Positions 11,348-19,486 of a stretch of DNA of 64,000 nucleotides are shown here, one piece after another. The notes below the pieces were generated by a model. It had not been told where the DNA came from. It worked only from the letters and a program-made list of their open reading frames with translations, and made no database searches. The translations under genes and the position numbers were made by a program. Origin of the DNA: Cellulomonas hominis (GTDB lineage Bacteria; Actinomycetota; Actinomycetes; Actinomycetales; Cellulomonadaceae); contig NZ_JACHDN010000001.1 of NCBI RefSeq assembly GCF_014201095.1, positions 1,984,001 through 2,048,000 on the forward strand. The letters run 5' to 3'. Position 1 is the first letter of the stretch; each line of letters opens with the position of its first letter.

Positions 11348-12334
11348 TCAGGCCGGGACCGCGGCGGCGGCCGGGGCGGAGGAGGGCGTGCGGGCGGAGT
11401 CGGCGGCGCCGATGATCCCCGCGTCGTTCGCCAGCGCGGCGGTCACGATCCGCGGCTCGCCGCGGAACCCGCGGCCGGACAGCTTCGCCAGGAAGCCCTC
11501 CCGCGCGGCAGGCAGGATCAGGTCGCCCGCGGCGCCGGCGATGCCGCCTCCGACCACGACGACCTCGGGATCCACGACCGCGGTGAGCGTCGCGATGCCG
11601 AGGCCGAGGTAGCGGCCGAACCGGTGCATCAGGCCCGTCGCTACCGGGTCTCCCTGGCGGGCGGCGGCCGTGACGTGCGCGCCGGACAGCGGCTCGCCGT
11701 CAGCGACCGCGAGCATGGCGCGCGCGCCCTCGGGGTCGCTGGTCGCGACGTTCCGGGCCAGGCGGGCGAGGGCGGTGCCCGAGGCGTAGGCCTCCCAGCA
11801 GCCCTCCTGGCCGCAGCCGCAGAAGTGCCCGTCGGGCACGACCGTGACGTGGCCGAGCTCGGCCGCGGCGCCGAACGCCCCGCGCAGCAGCCGGCCGTCG
11901 GCGACGACAGCGCCGCCGAGGCCGGTGCCGAGGGTCAGCATCACCATGTCGCGGGTGCCCCGGCCGTTGCCGAACCGGTACTCGGCCCAGGCAGCGGCGT
12001 TGGCGTCGTTCTCGATCACGACGGGCAGGCCGATCCGGTCGGCGAGCCGGGTGCCGAGCGGGTGGTGGCGCCACGCGATGTTCGGGGCGAACAGCATCGT
12101 GGTGCGATCGGGCCCGACGAACCCGGCGGCGGCAGCGCCGACGGCGTCGACCTGCGGGTACTGCGCCCGCAGCTCGGCGACGGCGTCGGCCACGGCGGCC
12201 TCGATCTGCTCCGGGTCGCGGGGGTCGGTGCTGCGGAAGGCGCGCACCAGGATCTGGCCCGAGGCGTCGACGACCCCGGCGGCGATCTTGGTGCCGCCGA
12301 TGTCGACGCCGACGGTCAGGGCGTGCTCGCTCAT
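11348..12334 (-). CDS. ROK-family sugar kinase (glucokinase-like)
   Basis: 328-residue ROK protein without a DNA-binding domain, hence a kinase rather than a repressor. It shows the ATP-binding DIGGTK motif at about 11-16, the GTGLGG phosphate loop mid-protein, and the ROK zinc signature with CGCGQEGCWE. ROK kinases phosphorylate hexoses such as glucose, allose, or N-acetyl sugars. It lies inside a five-gene minus-strand operon, 10 nt from each neighbour, so it probably phosphorylates the hexose released or regenerated from the glycoside. The last about 20 residues are Ala/Pro-rich. Confidence 0.86.
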   Translation of the reverse strand: MSEHALTVGVDIGGTKIAAGVVDASGQILVRAFRSTDPRDPEQIEAAVADAVAELRAQYPQVDAVGAAAAGFVGPDRTTMLFAPNIAWRHHPLGTRLADRIGLPVVIENDANAAAWAEYRFGNGRGTRDMVMLTLGTGLGGAVVADGRLLRGAFGAAAELGHVTVVPDGHFCGCGQEGCWEAYASGTALARLARNVATSDPEGARAMLAVADGEPLSGAHVTAAARQGDPVATGLMHRFGRYLGLGIATLTAVVDPEVVVVGGGIAGAAGDLILPAAREGFLAKLSGRGFRGEPRIVTAALANDAGIIGAADSARTPSSAPAAAAVPA

Positions 12335-12344
12335 CGTCGCCCCC

Positions 12345-13346
12345 TCAGCGGTTCGAGAAGGCGGCGTCGAACGCGGCCGCCGGCGGGGTGAACAGGTTGT
12401 CGCGGACGAAGGCGAGCGCCTGTGGGGCGCCGACCAGGCGGTCCATCCCGGCGTCCTCCCACTCCACCGAGATCGGGCCGTCGTAGCCGATGGCGTTGAT
12501 GGTGCGGAAGATCGCCTCCCAGTCCACGTCCCCGCGGCCGGCGGACACGAAGTCCCAGCCGCGACGGGGGTCGCCCCAGGGCAGGTGCGAGCCGAGCGGG
12601 GCGTTGCGGCCGTCGAACCGGCGCTTGGAGTCCTTGCAGTGCACGTGGAGGATGTGCGGCGCGAAGTCGACCAGGAACCCCGCCGCGTCGATCTGCTGCC
12701 AGTTCATGTGGCTGGGGTCGAAGTTGATCCCGAACACCTCGGGCCGTCCGATCGCGTCGAGAGTGAGCCGGGTGGTCCAGTAGTCGTAGGCGATCTCGGA
12801 GGGGTGGACCTCGAGGGCGAACTTCACGCCGTTCTCCTCGAAGGCGTCCAGGACCGGGGTGAACCGCTCGACGAAGTCGCGGTAGCCGTCCGCGACCATC
12901 GCCTCGGTGGCCGGCGGGAACATCGCCACGTACTTCCAGATCTTGGACCCGGTGAACCCGGTGACCACCTTCGCGCCGAGCCGGCGGGCGGCGACGGCGG
13001 TGACCTTCAGCTCCTCGGCGGCGCGCTGCCGCACGCCCTCGGGGTCACCGTCGCCCCAGGTCCGCGCCGAGAGGATGCCGCGGTGCCGCTCGTCGATCGG
13101 GTCGTCGCACACGGCCTGGCCGGTGAGGTGGTTGCTGATCGCGTAGACGGACAGGCCGTACTTCTCGAGCGTCGCCTGCTTGGCCGCGAGGTAGGCGTCG
13201 TCCTCGGCGGCGGCCACCACGTCGAGGTGGTCGCCCGAGCAGGCGATCTCGAGGCCGTCGAAGCCCCACCCGAACGCGAGGCGGCAGACCTCCTCGAACG
13301 GCAGGTCGGCCCACTGGCCGGTGAACAGGGTGACCGGACGGGACAT
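12345..13346 (-). CDS. TIM-barrel sugar isomerase/epimerase (AP endonuclease 2 family)
   Basis: 333-residue Xylose-isomerase-like TIM barrel. Metal-site candidates include the Glu and His of LEVHPSE, the Asp and His of [16 protein letters not shown], and the Glu in SVEWED, a pattern seen in isomerases acting on keto-sugars. The ATG at 13346 has GGAG eight bases upstream; an in-frame extension to 13451 would run through the operator and is rejected. It is the first gene of the operon isomerase, ROK kinase, alpha, beta, GMC oxidase. It may isomerise or hydrate the 3-keto-sugar released by the deglycosidase (inference). Confidence 0.82.
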   Translation of the reverse strand: MSRPVTLFTGQWADLPFEEVCRLAFGWGFDGLEIACSGDHLDVVAAAEDDAYLAAKQATLEKYGLSVYAISNHLTGQAVCDDPIDERHRGILSARTWGDGDPEGVRQRAAEELKVTAVAARRLGAKVVTGFTGSKIWKYVAMFPPATEAMVADGYRDFVERFTPVLDAFEENGVKFALEVHPSEIAYDYWTTRLTLDAIGRPEVFGINFDPSHMNWQQIDAAGFLVDFAPHILHVHCKDSKRRFDGRNAPLGSHLPWGDPRRGWDFVSAGRGDVDWEAIFRTINAIGYDGPISVEWEDAGMDRLVGAPQALAFVRDNLFTPPAAAFDAAFSNR

Positions 13347-13442
13347 GCGGGGACTCCAGACTCGTCGCTGAGCAAGCAACAGCCTGTGACACGGCGACGT
13401 GTTGGCTGCGCTGCGCGCGCAAGAGGGTCCAACCCCTGCGCA

Positions 13443-13465
13443 CTTAGGCACACGATATGCCTAAG
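13443..13465. promoter_or_regulatory. ROK operator copy 1 (perfect 8-bp inverted repeat)
   Basis: Arms CTTAGGCA (13443-13450) and TGCCTAAG (13458-13465), spacer 7 nt, 97 nt upstream of the first gene of the minus-strand operon and 8 nt after the stop of the ROK repressor gene. It aligns over 23 bp without gaps to the site at 14832-14854 (14 identical positions; consensus CTTAsGCAC-N6-TGCyTAwG). A minus-strand TATCGT inside it could be a -10. A role as terminator of the repressor gene is possible, but the repeat at the other promoter favours an operator. Confidence 0.65.
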
Positions 13466-13473
13466 GGCGCGAG

Positions 13474-14793
13474 TCAGGCAAGGAAGTCGTGCTTCTGCGC
13501 CATCAGGACCTCGACGTCGATCGGGAAGCCGCCCGGGGCCCACTCCGCCAGGTACTCGGGGGAGAGCAGCATCTCCGTCACCATCGCCGAGGCGCCGATC
13601 ACGTCCTCCGCGCGGTCCGGCGTGCCGTGCTCCAGCTGCAGGCGGTCGACCGACGCGGCGAGGGTCTGGGCGTTCAGCGTGCGGCTCACCGTGCCCTGGA
13701 AGAGCGCGCTGTCAGCGAGGGTGTTGCCGCCGATCACCACGCGGCGCGGGTTGAACCACGTGACGATCCCGGCGAGGGCCCGCCCCATCGCCTCCGCGGC
13801 CCGGAGCACGAGCTCGGCGCAGGTCGGGTCCCCGGCCTCCGCGCCGGCGACGACGTCCTCGAGCGCGACCGGCGCCGGGCGGCGGGCCAGGAACGGGCTG
13901 CGGCCCTGGTCGAGCGCGCGGTGCGCCTCCGCCTCCAGCGCCCAGCGGGACGCGAACGCGTCCAGGCAGCCGACCCGCCCGCACAGGCAGATCCGGTCGG
14001 AGTCGGGGTGCACGAGGATGTGCGTGATCTCGCCGGCGATCCAGTCCGCCCCGCGGTGCAGCCGTCCGTCGGAGACGATCCCGCTGCCGACGCCCCGGTC
14101 CATCCGGACGAACACCAGGTCGGCGGGCGCGTCAGGCGCCGCGGCGGCCCCCAGGGCGGCGATGTTGGGCAGCGCCTCGACCCAGACCGGCGCCTGCATG
14201 CGCCGGGTGAACCAGCCGCGCACGTCCATGCCCGCCGACCAGTCCAGTCCCGGGGGTCCGGCGGTGACCGGGCGCACGGAGCGGCCGGTCACGTAGTTCA
14301 CCGGCGTGGACAGGCCGATCCCGATGCCCCAGGCCGGCGAGCCCAGGTGGTGCAGCGCCAGCACCGCGTCCATCTCGGCCGCGATCCGCTCGCAGGTCTC
14401 CAGCGGGTCGCCGGTGAGCTCCCAGGCGACGTGCCGGTCCTCGAGCACCCGGTGGTCGAGGTCGGTCAGGGCGACCCGGAACCCGGCGGTGCCGACCATG
14501 GCGGTGAGGATCCTGCCCTTGTCGCCGACGAACTCCCACACCTCCGCGGCGCGGCCGCCGCGCGAGCGCTGCTCGCCGGACGGCTGCACGAGGCCGAGGT
14601 CCTGGGCGGCCTGGATGCGCTGGGTGATGACGTTGCGACCCAGGCGCGTGGCATCGGCGAGCTCGGGCCGGGTCTGGGCCTCGCCCCTGCGGATCAGCCG
14701 CACCACCTCGGCGACCTGCACCCACGGGTCCTGCGGGGAGACGGGTGACACCGGCGACTGCCTCCTGCTGATCGGGTCCTGACCTGCACACAT
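13474..14793 (-). CDS. ROK-family transcriptional repressor, likely local regulator of the glycoside locus
   Basis: 439-residue protein: an N-terminal winged helix (about 28-85, with the helix region around GRNVITQRIQAAQ) followed by a ROK sugar-sensing domain with the zinc site CLCGRVGCLD. Some kinase motif residues are changed (GIGLSTPV in place of a canonical glucokinase loop), consistent with a sensor rather than an enzyme. The gene is bordered on both sides by copies of one 23-bp operator, at 13443-13465 and in its own divergent promoter region at 14832-14854. It therefore probably represses itself, the downstream minus-strand operon and the divergent Gfo/Idh gene. The inducer is presumably a sugar or glycoside of this pathway. 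Confidence 0.88.
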   Translation of the reverse strand: MCAGQDPISRRQSPVSPVSPQDPWVQVAEVVRLIRRGEAQTRPELADATRLGRNVITQRIQAAQDLGLVQPSGEQRSRGGRAAEVWEFVGDKGRILTAMVGTAGFRVALTDLDHRVLEDRHVAWELTGDPLETCERIAAEMDAVLALHHLGSPAWGIGIGLSTPVNYVTGRSVRPVTAGPPGLDWSAGMDVRGWFTRRMQAPVWVEALPNIAALGAAAAPDAPADLVFVRMDRGVGSGIVSDGRLHRGADWIAGEITHILVHPDSDRICLCGRVGCLDAFASRWALEAEAHRALDQGRSPFLARRPAPVALEDVVAGAEAGDPTCAELVLRAAEAMGRALAGIVTWFNPRRVVIGGNTLADSALFQGTVSRTLNAQTLAASVDRLQLEHGTPDRAEDVIGASAMVTEMLLSPEYLAEWAPGGFPIDVEVLMAQKHDFLA

Positions 14794-14827
14794 CGTAGGT
14801 CGCGGGCGCAGGCCATGGGGTCGGATG

Positions 14828-14856
14828 TTGACTTACGCACGAACCGTGCTTATGGT
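14828..14856 (+). promoter_or_regulatory. Promoter of the Gfo/Idh gene with embedded ROK operator copy 2
   Basis: TTGACT (-35, 14828-14833) and TATGGT (-10, 14851-14856) are spaced by exactly 17 bp. The operator at 14832-14854, with arms CTTACGCAC and GTGCTTATG (7 of 9 complementary), fills the whole spacer, so a bound repressor would block RNA polymerase. It is co-linear with the operator at 13443-13465. The divergent ROK gene starts at 14793, so the same site can serve autoregulation. Confidence 0.72.
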
Positions 14857-14907
14857 TCCCGTGTTGTGACCGGGAGGTTCATAACCATGGGCTCTGAAGG
14901 GATTTCA

Positions 14908-16023
14908 ATGACGAAACATCGGATCGGCATCGTCGGGTTGGGCTTCATCGGTACGCAGAAGCACCTGGTCGGCCTCGCCCAGCACCCGGACAAGGCCGAG
15001 GTCGTGGGCTTCTGCGACATCGACGCCGAGCGCGCCAAGTCCGCGCAGACGCAGTACGGGTCGCCCGACTCGTACGTGACGACGGACTACCGCGAGCTGC
15101 TGGCCGACGAGTCCATCGACGTCGTGCACGTCTGCACCTGGAACACCAGCCACTGCGAGATCACCGTGGCCGCCCTCGAGGCCGGCAAGCACGTGCTGGT
15201 CGAGAAGCCGATGGCCGTGACCGGCGCCGAGGCCCGCCAGATGGTCGAGGCCGCGAAGAAGTCCGGCAAGACCCTGTCGGTCGGCTACCAGTACCGGTTC
15301 CGCACGGAGTCGCAGTACATCCGCAAGCTGGTCGACGAGGGCCGGCTCGGCGAGGTCTACGCGGGCGCGGCGCACGCCGTCCGCCGGCGCGGCGTCCCGA
15401 TCTGGGGCGTGTTCACCGACGTCGAGAAGCAGGGCGGCGGCCCGCTGATCGACCTCGGCGGCCACGCGATCGACCTCGCGCTCTGGTACATGGGCAACTA
15501 CGAGCTCGAGTCGGTCACCGGCGTCGTCAACTACAAGCTCGGCGACAAGCCCGAGGGCAACGCGGCCGGGCCGTGGGACCCCGAGACGTTCACCGTCGAG
15601 GACTCCGCGTTCGGCTTCGTCCGGTTCACCAACGGCGCCTCGCTGCAGGTGCGCGCCTCGTGGGCGCTCAACGTCCCGGAGTCGCGCGAGTCCTGCGTCG
15701 AGCTGTTCGGCACCGAGGGCGGCATCGACGTGGTGCAGCGCGGCTCCGACCAGCTCGTGACGCTGAACTCGGTGCAGGGCGGCATGCTCGTCAACACCCA
15801 GCCCGAGCAGGGGGCCGCGTACTTCGGCCTCGGCGGAGAGGCCCAGTCGGGCTTCTCGTACATGGGCGGCCTCGAGGCCGGCCAGTGGCTCGACGCGCTG
15901 ACCCACGGCACCGAGCCGCTGGTGACCGCGGAGCAGGCGTGCGTCGTGTCCGAGATCCTCGACGCGATCTACACGTCGGCGAAGACGGGCGAGCCCGTCT
16001 ACTTCAACCGGCCCGCCGCGTAG
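14908..16023 (+). CDS. Gfo/Idh/MocA-family NAD(P)-dependent sugar dehydrogenase, candidate glycoside 3-dehydrogenase
   Basis: 371-residue oxidoreductase. The Rossmann motif GIVGLGFIG is at about 6-14, the catalytic-lysine motif VEKP at about 96-99, and the second-domain DLGGHAID motif supplies the Asp and His expected in the active site. The start at 14908 is chosen because GAAGGG lies six bases upstream; an ATG at 14887 is possible and one at 14815 lies before the promoter. In gut C-glycoside pathways the 3-oxidation is done by such a protein (DgpA), whereas soil actinobacteria use a GMC oxidase; both types occur in this locus. It is regulated by the ROK operator overlapping its promoter. 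Confidence 0.83.
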   Translation: MTKHRIGIVGLGFIGTQKHLVGLAQHPDKAEVVGFCDIDAERAKSAQTQYGSPDSYVTTDYRELLADESIDVVHVCTWNTSHCEITVAALEAGKHVLVEKPMAVTGAEARQMVEAAKKSGKTLSVGYQYRFRTESQYIRKLVDEGRLGEVYAGAAHAVRRRGVPIWGVFTDVEKQGGGPLIDLGGHAIDLALWYMGNYELESVTGVVNYKLGDKPEGNAAGPWDPETFTVEDSAFGFVRFTNGASLQVRASWALNVPESRESCVELFGTEGGIDVVQRGSDQLVTLNSVQGGMLVNTQPEQGAAYFGLGGEAQSGFSYMGGLEAGQWLDALTHGTEPLVTAEQACVVSEILDAIYTSAKTGEPVYFNRPAA

Positions 16024-16046
16024 CGGTCGGCCTGGCGCAGGCCCTG

Positions 16047-16078
16047 ACGGGCGGTCCGGCCCCGGTCGGACCGCCCGT
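16047..16078 (+). terminator. Hairpin after the Gfo/Idh gene
   Basis: Perfect 12-bp stem ACGGGCGGTCCG / CGGACCGCCCGT with an 8-nt loop, 23 nt after the stop codon. It may end the single-gene transcript or reduce read-through into the symporter gene starting at 16208. Confidence 0.7.
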
Positions 16079-16207
16079 GCGGGGGGCCCGGCGGGCACCG
16101 CTACGGTGTCCCGCCGGTGCCCTTCTCGGGCCCGGGTACCCGCCCGGGTCCGCGCCGGCACCGGCCGGCAACACAACGTCGTGTGCACAGATCAGGGAAA
16201 ACTCGAC

Positions 16208-17626
16208 ATGGCCGAACAGACCGTGCAGGCACCCCCGCCTGCCCGCAGTACCCGGGCCGAGGGCAAGCTCTCCTTCGGCACCAAGCTCGCCTACGGCATG
16301 GGCGACTTCGCGAGCCAGCTCATGTGGTCGCTCGCGTCCAGCTACCTCGTGGTGTTCTACACCGACAACGTCGGCCTCGCTGTCGGCGGGGTCGGCGTGC
16401 TCATGCTCGTCGCGCGCGTCGCCGACGCGCTGTTCGACCCCATGCTCGGCGCGTTCGCCGAGCGGCACCCGACCCGGCACGGGCGGTTCCGCCCCTGGCT
16501 GCTGTACGGGTCCCCGATCCTCGCCGTGAGCGTCGTGCTGACGTTCCTCACGGTGCCCGGCGGCAACACCGCCAAGATGGTCTGGGCCGGCGTGACCTAC
16601 CTGGTGATGGGCTTCATGTACTCGGCGGTCAACCTGCCCTACGGCGCCCTCGGCACCGTCATGACCCGCGACCCCGGCGAGCGCGTCGCGCTCAACTCGT
16701 TCCGGATGATCGGCACCAACCTCGGCTCCGTGCTGCTCAGCGCGATCACGATGCCCCTGGTGCTCCGGTTCAGCGGCGTGGGCGACGGCCAGACCACCAC
16801 GGTCCGCGGCTACACGATCACCGCGACGATCATGGCGCTCATCGCGATGCCGATGTTCTGGCTGGTCTACGCGAAGTGCAAGGAGGTCATCCGCCCGGAC
16901 GTCGTGGCGACGCGGGTGCCGCTGAGCACCACGCTCAAGGTCGTGCTGGGCAACAAGCCGCTGATGCTGGTGGCCGCCTCGCTGTTCCTCAGCCTGACGA
17001 ACCTGTTCGGCCGGCTCGCCGTGGCGATCTACTACTACATCTACATCATGGAGCGGTTCGACCTCATCGCCTGGCTGATGATGCTGCCCTCCCTGACCGG
17101 CGCCATCGGGATCGCGCTGTTCGCCCGGCTCGCCAAGCGGTTCGGCAAGCGCCGGACGGTCATCGCGTCGCTGGTCATCACCGCGCTGCCGCTGTTCGCG
17201 CTGTACTTCACCGACCCGACCAACGTGCCGCTGGTCTTCGTCCTCACCGGCCTGTACGGCCTGGGCAACTTCGCCACCCCGGTGATCATGTCGATGGTGC
17301 CCGACGCCATCGACTACGCCGAGGACAGGACCGGCGTCCGCTCCGACGGCACCGCCTACGCCGCGGTCAGCATGGCCACCAAGATCGCGTCCGCCGTCGG
17401 CGCCGCCCTCGGGGCCGGACTGCTGGGCGTGTTCGGCTACATCGCCAACCAGCCGCAGACCGACACCGCCGCCATGGGCATCAACTTCACGGTGAACGTC
17501 GTGCCCGGCCTCGTGTCGCTGCTCGCGATCATCCCGGTGCTGCTCTACCCGATCACCGAGACGAAGTACGAGGAGATCCGGGCCAGCCTCCGGGCGAAGG
17601 AGGAGGCGCGCGAGAGCGCGGCCTGA
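16208..17626 (+). CDS. GPH-family sugar/glycoside:cation symporter
   Basis: 472-residue membrane protein of the glycoside-pentoside-hexuronide family (MFS_2). Twelve hydrophobic segments are visible; the conserved loop after TM2 contains DALFDPMLG and RHGRFRPWLL, and a DAIDYAEDRTGVRSDG stretch matches the late conserved motif of the family. The ATG at 16208 follows AGGGAAAA. These carriers import glycosides, melibiose or glucuronides with H+ or Na+, so it is the natural importer for the catabolic locus around it. It lies 184 nt after the Gfo/Idh gene, beyond a hairpin. Confidence 0.9.
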   Translation: MAEQTVQAPPPARSTRAEGKLSFGTKLAYGMGDFASQLMWSLASSYLVVFYTDNVGLAVGGVGVLMLVARVADALFDPMLGAFAERHPTRHGRFRPWLLYGSPILAVSVVLTFLTVPGGNTAKMVWAGVTYLVMGFMYSAVNLPYGALGTVMTRDPGERVALNSFRMIGTNLGSVLLSAITMPLVLRFSGVGDGQTTTVRGYTITATIMALIAMPMFWLVYAKCKEVIRPDVVATRVPLSTTLKVVLGNKPLMLVAASLFLSLTNLFGRLAVAIYYYIYIMERFDLIAWLMMLPSLTGAIGIALFARLAKRFGKRRTVIASLVITALPLFALYFTDPTNVPLVFVLTGLYGLGNFATPVIMSMVPDAIDYAEDRTGVRSDGTAYAAVSMATKIASAVGAALGAGLLGVFGYIANQPQTDTAAMGINFTVNVVPGLVSLLAIIPVLLYPITETKYEEIRASLRAKEEARESAA

Positions 17627-17635
17627 CCGGGCGGA

Positions 17636-17666
17636 CCGGGGAGCGCCGTCGCACGGCGCCCCCCGG
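17636..17666 (+). terminator. Hairpin after the GPH symporter gene
   Basis: Stem CCGGGG-GCGCCGT / ACGGCGC-CCCCGG with one mismatch and a CGC loop, just after the stop at 17626. It is a GC-rich intrinsic-terminator-like structure without a U tract. Confidence 0.6.
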
Positions 17667-17735
17667 TGCCGACCCGACGCGCGCCGGCCGCACAGGCCCG
17701 CGCGCGCACGCCACGACGAGGAAGCAGGGATCCTG

Positions 17736-18947
17736 ATGCATGACGAGGGCGGTCCGGCGCACCAGCCGGGCAGCGCGGGGGAGGTGCTCGGCCTCCTCCG
17801 GCACGGGCGGGTGCGCACCCGCACCGAGCTCGCGGAGCTCACCAAGCAGTCGCGCACGACGATCTCGCAGCGCCTCGCTGTGCTGGTGGGCGCCGGCCTC
17901 GTGCGCGAGGCCGACAGGGCGGCGTCGACGGGCGGCCGGCCGTCGGCAGCGTTCGCGTTCGACGGCGCCGCGCACCACGTGCTCGCGGTCGACCTCGGTG
18001 CCCGGCACGCCACCTACGCCGTCGCCGACCTCGACGGGACCGTCCTCGCCACCACCACCGACCCGGTCCGCGTGGCGGACGGGCCCCAGGTCGTCATCGA
18101 GCTGGTGGGTCGGCGCCTCGAGGAGCTGCGCGCGGGACTCGGTCTGAGCGGCCGCGCGCCGCGGGCGCTCGGCATCGGGCTGCCCGGACCGGTCGACCAC
18201 ACGAGCGGCCGGCCGACCAGCCCGCCGATCATGCCGGGCTGGGACGGCTGCGACGTGCGCCGGGTGCTGGGCGAACGGTTCGGCTGCCCGGTCTTCGCCG
18301 ACAACGACGCGAACCTGCTCGCCCTCGGCGAACGGGCGCTCGCGTACCCGGACGTCGACGACCTGGTCTACGTGAAGGTGGCGACCGGCATCGGCGCGGG
18401 CATCATCAGCGGCGGCCGGCTGCTGCACGGCGCGGCCGGCGCGGCAGGCGACCTCGGCCACGTGCACAGCCCCGCCGCCGGCGACAGGATGTGCCGCTGC
18501 GGGAACCGCGGGTGCCTCGAGGCGCTCGCGGGCGGGCAGGCCGTCGCCGCGGCCCTCACGGCCCAGGGCGTCCCCGCCCGGTCGTCCGCGGACCTCACGC
18601 GCCTCGTCCAGGAGGGCAGCCTCCCGACGATCCAGGCGTTGCGTGCGGCCGGCCGCGCCCTGGGCGACGTCCTCAGCACCTGCATCGCCCTGCTCAACCC
18701 CCGGGTGCTCGTGCTCGGCGGCGAGATGGTGGCGATCGGCGAACCGCTGCTCGCCGGCGTCCGCGAGTCGGTGTTCTCCCGTGCGCTGCCGCTGGCGGGA
18801 CGAGACCTGCGGGTCGCCGTCGCCCGCTCGGGCGCGCTCGGCGGCGTGCGCGGCGCCGCGCACCTGGCCATCGAGGGCGCCCTGGCGCCGGCCGCGCTGG
18901 CGGCTCTCGAGATCCCGGCCGGCGACGAGGGCCGCGCCGCCGGCTGA
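17736..18947 (+). CDS. Second ROK-family transcriptional repressor
   Basis: 403-residue ROK repressor with an N-terminal winged helix (about 14-66, including the SRTTISQRLAVL recognition helix) and a ROK domain that retains DLGARH in place of the ATP-binding DxGGT motif, the GIGAGI loop and the zinc site CRCGNRGCLE. ATG 17736 is preceded by GGAAGCAGGGA. It sits between the symporter and the second beta/alpha deglycosidase pair, which starts 95 nt downstream, so it probably controls that pair. No copy of the CTTAsGCAC operator was found next to it, so it likely reads a different site from the first ROK repressor. Confidence 0.87.
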   Translation: MHDEGGPAHQPGSAGEVLGLLRHGRVRTRTELAELTKQSRTTISQRLAVLVGAGLVREADRAASTGGRPSAAFAFDGAAHHVLAVDLGARHATYAVADLDGTVLATTTDPVRVADGPQVVIELVGRRLEELRAGLGLSGRAPRALGIGLPGPVDHTSGRPTSPPIMPGWDGCDVRRVLGERFGCPVFADNDANLLALGERALAYPDVDDLVYVKVATGIGAGIISGGRLLHGAAGAAGDLGHVHSPAAGDRMCRCGNRGCLEALAGGQAVAAALTAQGVPARSSADLTRLVQEGSLPTIQALRAAGRALGDVLSTCIALLNPRVLVLGGEMVAIGEPLLAGVRESVFSRALPLAGRDLRVAVARSGALGGVRGAAHLAIEGALAPAALAALEIPAGDEGRAAG

Positions 18948-19042
18948 CACCACCCCACAGACGCGTGGTCCGCCCCGCGGGCCGGTCACGACCGCGGCGC
19001 CCTCCCGGGCGGCGCACGCACCACCACAAGAAGGAGATGACA

Positions 19043-19486
19043 GTGCCCACGCTGTTCATGAAGCTCCCGCACGAGGACAAGGTGCTGCGGCCCGACGCCC
19101 TCCGGGAGCTGACGCTGGCCGGCGAGACCGTCGGCTTCACGCTCGACATCGGTCTCAACTACTACCGCGGACTGCCGCTGTCGGCCGTCGAGCGGCTGGA
19201 GCTCACCGTCGACGGCGAGGCCGTCCCGGCGCACCTGATGCTGTTCGAGTTCAACGAGAAGCTGTTCCAGCCCGAGCACCTCGCGCTGGCCTGGACCGAG
19301 TTCTGGGGGATCAAGCGCGACCTGCGGGTCCGGGTGTTCAACGGCGGCCTCGCGGAGGGGGCGCACGAGGTCGCGCTGCACCTGGAGCTGCGCAACGTGT
19401 CCATGCAGTTCGGCCCGGGCACCTACGGGATGATCGACGGCTCCGCCGTCCGCACGCTGGTGCTGCAGAAGGAGGAGTCCAAGTGA
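19043..19486 (+). CDS. Small beta subunit of C-glycoside deglycosidase type (DUF6379-like), locus 2
   Basis: 147-residue soluble, beta-rich protein. Shared with the locus-1 subunit are NYYRGLPLSAVERLEL (39-54) and RVRVFNGGLAEGAHEVALHL (95-114). The GTG at 19043 is chosen because AAGGAG stands six bases before it; the ATG at 19037 touches the ribosome-binding site. The stop overlaps the GTG of the following alpha gene as GTGA. The pair most resembles the heterodimeric C-glycoside deglycosidases, where the beta chain closes the substrate pocket of the TIM-barrel chain. Divergence from locus 1 (longer, with an EFNEKLFQPEHL insertion) suggests a different substrate. Confidence 0.78.
   Translation: MPTLFMKLPHEDKVLRPDALRELTLAGETVGFTLDIGLNYYRGLPLSAVERLELTVDGEAVPAHLMLFEFNEKLFQPEHLALAWTEFWGIKRDLRVRVFNGGLAEGAHEVALHLELRNVSMQFGPGTYGMIDGSAVRTLVLQKEESK

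Noticed and set aside
13347..13451. N-terminal extension of the TIM-barrel isomerase to 13451
   Set aside because: It would be translated through the operator and has no homology-like content; the ATG at 13346 has a good ribosome-binding site.
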